Source: Ch67 sp041395845
Lineage (GTDB): Bacteria > Pseudomonadota > Gammaproteobacteria > Pseudomonadales > Ketobacteraceae
Reading direction: 5' to 3'
DNA: 64,000 bases
NCBI GenBank assembly: GCA_041395845.1
Contig: JAWKZS010000014.1
Location: forward strand, 1-64,000
Shown: positions 61,713 to 64,000 of the stretch, piece after piece
Position numbering within the stretch: position 1 is the first letter of the stretch
Layout: each line of letters opens with the position of its first letter
The notes under the pieces: generated by a model
What the model saw: only the letters and a program-made list of their open reading frames with translations
What the model was told of the DNA's origin: nothing
Databases searched by the model: none
Position numbers and translations under genes: made by a program

Positions 61713-62450
61713 ATGCGCCAAATCATTCTGGATACCGAAACCACCGGTCTGGAACCGGCCGAGGGTCACCGCATCATCGAAATCGGCTGCGTCGAGATGG
61801 TGAACCGCCGTCTTACCGGCAATAACTTTCACCGCTATCTGCAGCCGGATCGGGAAATCGACAGTGCCGCCATCGAAGTACACGGCATCACCAACGAGTT
61901 TCTGGCCGACAAACCGCGCTTCAATGACGTCGTCTACGAATTCATGGAATTTGTGAAAGGCGCTGAGCTGATCATCCATAACGCGGCGTTCGACGTCGGG
62001 TTCCTCAATCACGAATTGCGCAGGGTAAATCCGGCGCTGGGCAAGATCGAGGATCATTGCACGATCCTCGATACCCTGATCATGGCCCGCAAGATGCACC
62101 CCGGTCAGCGCAACAGCCTGGACGCCCTCTGCAAACGCTACGAAATCGACAACTCCCACCGTGAGCTGCATGGCGCGTTACTCGACGCCGAGATTCTGGG
62201 GGATGTTTACCTGGCGATGACTGGTGGCCAGACCGCCCTGATTCTGAGCGGGGAAGGCGAGGAGGGCGCAACGGTAACCGGTGCAACCATCCACCGGTTT
62301 GGGTCCGACAAACCACGTCTCAAGGTGATTCGTGCGTCGGCCGATGAACTGGCGGCCCACGAAAGCCGTTTGCAGGGTATCAACAAGGCCAGCGGCGGCA
62401 ATTGTCTGTGGCTCAGGCAGCCCGCCGTCGAGGAGCCCGGCCAGGCCTGA
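61713..62450 (+). CDS. dnaQ: DNA polymerase III, epsilon subunit (3'-5' exonuclease)
   Basis: The proofreading exonuclease of the replicative polymerase. ATG 61713, 8 bases after GGGA, gives RQIILDTETTGLEPAEGHRI and 245 residues; a TTG at 61707 is the less likely alternative. Exo I is DTETTG near residue 7, Exo II is ELIIHNAAFDVGFLNHEL near 94, and Exo III is HRELHGALLDAEILGDVY near 152. A proline-poor tail near 180-245 includes the polymerase-binding part. In E. coli rnhA and dnaQ are divergent; here they are co-directional, as in Pseudomonas. Confidence 0.96.
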   Translation: MRQIILDTETTGLEPAEGHRIIEIGCVEMVNRRLTGNNFHRYLQPDREIDSAAIEVHGITNEFLADKPRFNDVVYEFMEFVKGAELIIHNAAFDVGFLNHELRRVNPALGKIEDHCTILDTLIMARKMHPGQRNSLDALCKRYEIDNSHRELHGALLDAEILGDVYLAMTGGQTALILSGEGEEGATVTGATIHRFGSDKPRLKVIRASADELAAHESRLQGINKASGGNCLWLRQPAVEEPGQA

Positions 62451-62700
62451 TGGGGCATTGGCGGACAGTCTCACGGTTGTTGCGCCCGCCATAAAAAGAT
62501 ACAGTAGAACAGCAGGTTATCGTGATAACCTCACGTGATTGTGAGCTGGTTTGTGCAGGAAGCGGAATTGGCTCACATATGTGCCTGAAGTGGAACAAGA
62601 AAAAGAATCTATACTGAACCGGAAGCAGCCGGGTTGCCTGGCTGATTGGTCCTGACGGTGGGGCGCCTGCCCCGGCCCGATAATAATAGACGGTGTTCAC
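62451..62700. promoter_or_regulatory. dnaQ-chpA intergenic region with clustered palindromes
   Basis: A 250-base gap with no gene seen. It holds AGGTTATC-GT-GATAACCT at 62514-62531, CTCAC-6-GTGAG at 62530-62545, and CACATATGTG at 62574-62583, all within 70 bases. Spacing and symmetry suggest binding sites for one or more regulators of the downstream gene. No full consensus for a known factor was recognised, though the TGTGA/TCACA-like halves recall CRP/Vfr sites. Confidence 0.4.
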
Positions 62701-64000
62701 ATGCTAACAATTGAAGGTTCCGCATCCCTCAATCTGGTGAAAGAGCAGATCGATGAGTCACTCGGTATTGCTGAATCCAATCTTGAACAGTACGTTGAAG
62801 AACCGGATAACGATTCCCGGCTGAAGGCTTCCATCGAGCAGTTTGCCCAGATCAAGGGAGTGTTCAAGCTGATCAATCTGCCTGGCGCGGCCTTACTGAG
62901 CGAAGAGCTCGAACAGCTCGGTTTGCGCATCCTCAACCGCCGGCAGAAGAACAACGAGCGGGAACTCGCCACTATCAGCGGCGCCATCATGCTGCTGGTG
63001 CATTATCTGGAATATGTGGAAATCAAGAAGCGAGCGCTGCCAGTGCTGCTGATTCCCACCATCAATGAAGTCCGCTCGCTGCTGGACAAGTCGCTCATTA
63101 CCGAAAGTATTTTCTTTGACGTTCAGGACAACCCGCCACGGCCACCAAAGCCGGGGGCTGCAGAACCGGATCTGCAGCAGATTGACCAGACCGGTCGACG
63201 TCTGCGCCATATGTACCAGGTTGGCATGCTGGGAATCTTCCGTCAGATCAACATCAGCACCAATGCCAAACTGATGGGGCGGGCATTGGAACGTCTCGAC
63301 AGCCTCGCAGGCAACACGCCCATGGCGAAGTTGCTGTGGCTGGCCCTCGGCGTAGTTGAAGCCATTGGCCATGAACGGGTGGAGCTGAGTACACCCCGCA
63401 AATCCCTGCTGGGGATGATCGATCGCCAGATCAAACAGATGGTGTTCCAGAGCGCGTCCACGCTGCAAAAAGAACCGCCGTTCAGCCTGGTAAAGGAATG
63501 CGTCTACATCGCGTATCTGGCGGGGCCGGTGACGGACACCCTGAAATCCATCATCAGCCACTACAATCTCGATACCGGCGGCATGACCGACGAAGCGCTG
63601 CGAAATGAGCGCGACATCATGCGTGGCCCAGGCGGTTCCGTGATTCGTTCTGTGGCCGAAGCCCTGAATGAAGAGCTCACCCACATCAAGGATGCCCTGG
63701 ATCTGGGCGCCCGCGGCGCATCGGCCGACGGTGAAGGCTTCGACAATACCGCAGACGCGATGTTGAAAGTTGCCAACACGCTGATCATGTTGGGCCTCAG
63801 CAAACCGGCTGGTCTGTTCAAGGAGCAGGCAAACATCGTCCGTGGATGGTCCGCAGGCAATGTCGACGGGGATTCGGAAGAATTCAACAAGGTGGCAGAC
63901 GCCTTGCTCTACGTCGAAAACAGTATCGCAACCCTGGCGCCCCGGCGCGGCCCCGACGCCGGCAATTTCGAACAGAAAGCCGAAGATGTCATCAATTCCG
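62701..64000 (+). CDS. ChpA/PilL-like chemosensory histidine kinase, N-terminal part (runs off window)
   Basis: The ATG at 62701 opens 433 codons with no stop to the window end. The start (EGSASLNLVKEQIDESLG, then VFKLINLPGAALLSEELEQLG and LPVLLIPTINEVRSLLD) resembles the N-terminus of Pseudomonas ChpA as recalled. That protein has a long array of Hpt domains, a CheA-like kinase and a CheY domain controlling type IV pilus twitching and cAMP. Helical Hpt-like units without an obvious phosphorylatable histidine make up what is visible. Catalytic parts would lie beyond the edge. A different Hpt-rich hybrid kinase remains possible. Confidence 0.7.
   Translation, partial: MLTIEGSASLNLVKEQIDESLGIAESNLEQYVEEPDNDSRLKASIEQFAQIKGVFKLINLPGAALLSEELEQLGLRILNRRQKNNERELATISGAIMLLVHYLEYVEIKKRALPVLLIPTINEVRSLLDKSLITESIFFDVQDNPPRPPKPGAAEPDLQQIDQTGRRLRHMYQVGMLGIFRQINISTNAKLMGRALERLDSLAGNTPMAKLLWLALGVVEAIGHERVELSTPRKSLLGMIDRQIKQMVFQSASTLQKEPPFSLVKECVYIAYLAGPVTDTLKSIISHYNLDTGGMTDEALRNERDIMRGPGGSVIRSVAEALNEELTHIKDALDLGARGASADGEGFDNTADAMLKVANTLIMLGLSKPAGLFKEQANIVRGWSAGNVDGDSEEFNKVADALLYVENSIATLAPRRGPDAGNFEQKAEDVINS

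Noticed and set aside
1..64000. CRISPR arrays, insertion sequences, prophage, integrons or defence islands
   Set aside because: No regularly spaced repeats, transposase, integrase, restriction or toxin-antitoxin motifs were seen in the reading frames. The tRNA genes show no adjacent integrase or duplicated 3' ends.

Overview
The window is a gene-dense chromosomal segment of a gammaproteobacterium, most likely from the Pseudomonadales/Alcanivorax-like part of the class. This rests on gene order recalled from Pseudomonas and relatives: prmB-aroC-MFS-mtnBDC; LysR<>leuC-leuD-leuB-asd-fimV-truA-trpF-accD-folC-SPOR-cvpA-purF-metZ; the tRNA-Pro/Arg/His group before tig-clpP-clpX-lon-hupB-ppiD; and mltD-gloB-methyltransferase-rnhA-dnaQ. 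Lipid A genes (lpxH and a lipid A acyltransferase) show a Gram-negative envelope. fimV and a chpA-like kinase suggest type IV pili. No phage, IS element, integron or CRISPR array was seen. The window reads as core genome.

Layout. 1-5.3 kb: end of prmB, aroC, an MFS transporter, the lower methionine-salvage genes mtnB-mtnD-mtnC and a GGCT-fold gene, all on +, then a YgjP-like metallopeptidase and a LysR regulator on -. 6.2-10.5 kb: leuCDB and asd. 10.6-23.8 kb: fimV, truA, trpF-trpB-trpA, accD, folC, a SPOR protein, cvpA-purF and metZ. 23.8-27.8 kb: moxR, DUF58 and a tgpA-like transglutaminase that is frameshifted as given. 27.8-32.2 kb: four tightly packed genes (YbhN-type membrane protein, HAD-UbiA fusion, DprE1-like oxidase, DprE2-like reductase) resembling the mycobacterial route to polyprenyl-phosphoryl-arabinose. 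This is the most unusual part of the window.

32.3-38.9 kb: acnB and a lipid A acyltransferase, both with several frameshifts packed into about 1.4 kb; miaE on +; and lpxH, ppiB and folD on -. 39.1-39.5 kb: tRNA-Pro, tRNA-Arg and tRNA-His with a clear sigma70 promoter. 39.6-48.6 kb: tig, clpP, clpX, lon, hupB, tRNA-Asp and ppiD, a protein folding and degradation block in which clpP and lon each have a good sigma32-like promoter. 48.6-56.0 kb: a Yej-type peptide ABC transporter with two tandem binding proteins. 56.1-64.0 kb: an HDOD-GAF protein, mltD, gloB, a methyltransferase, rnhA, dnaQ and the start of a chpA/pilL-like gene that runs off the window.

Start codons were moved from the longest ORF wherever the family N-terminus, signal peptide or Shine-Dalgarno spacing supported it (aroC, asd, fimV, trpF, trpB, SPOR protein, HAD-UbiA, folD, lon, hupB, yejA, HDOD, mltD, gloB, rnhA, dnaQ). 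All function calls come from reading motifs and recalled family knowledge. No database search was run.
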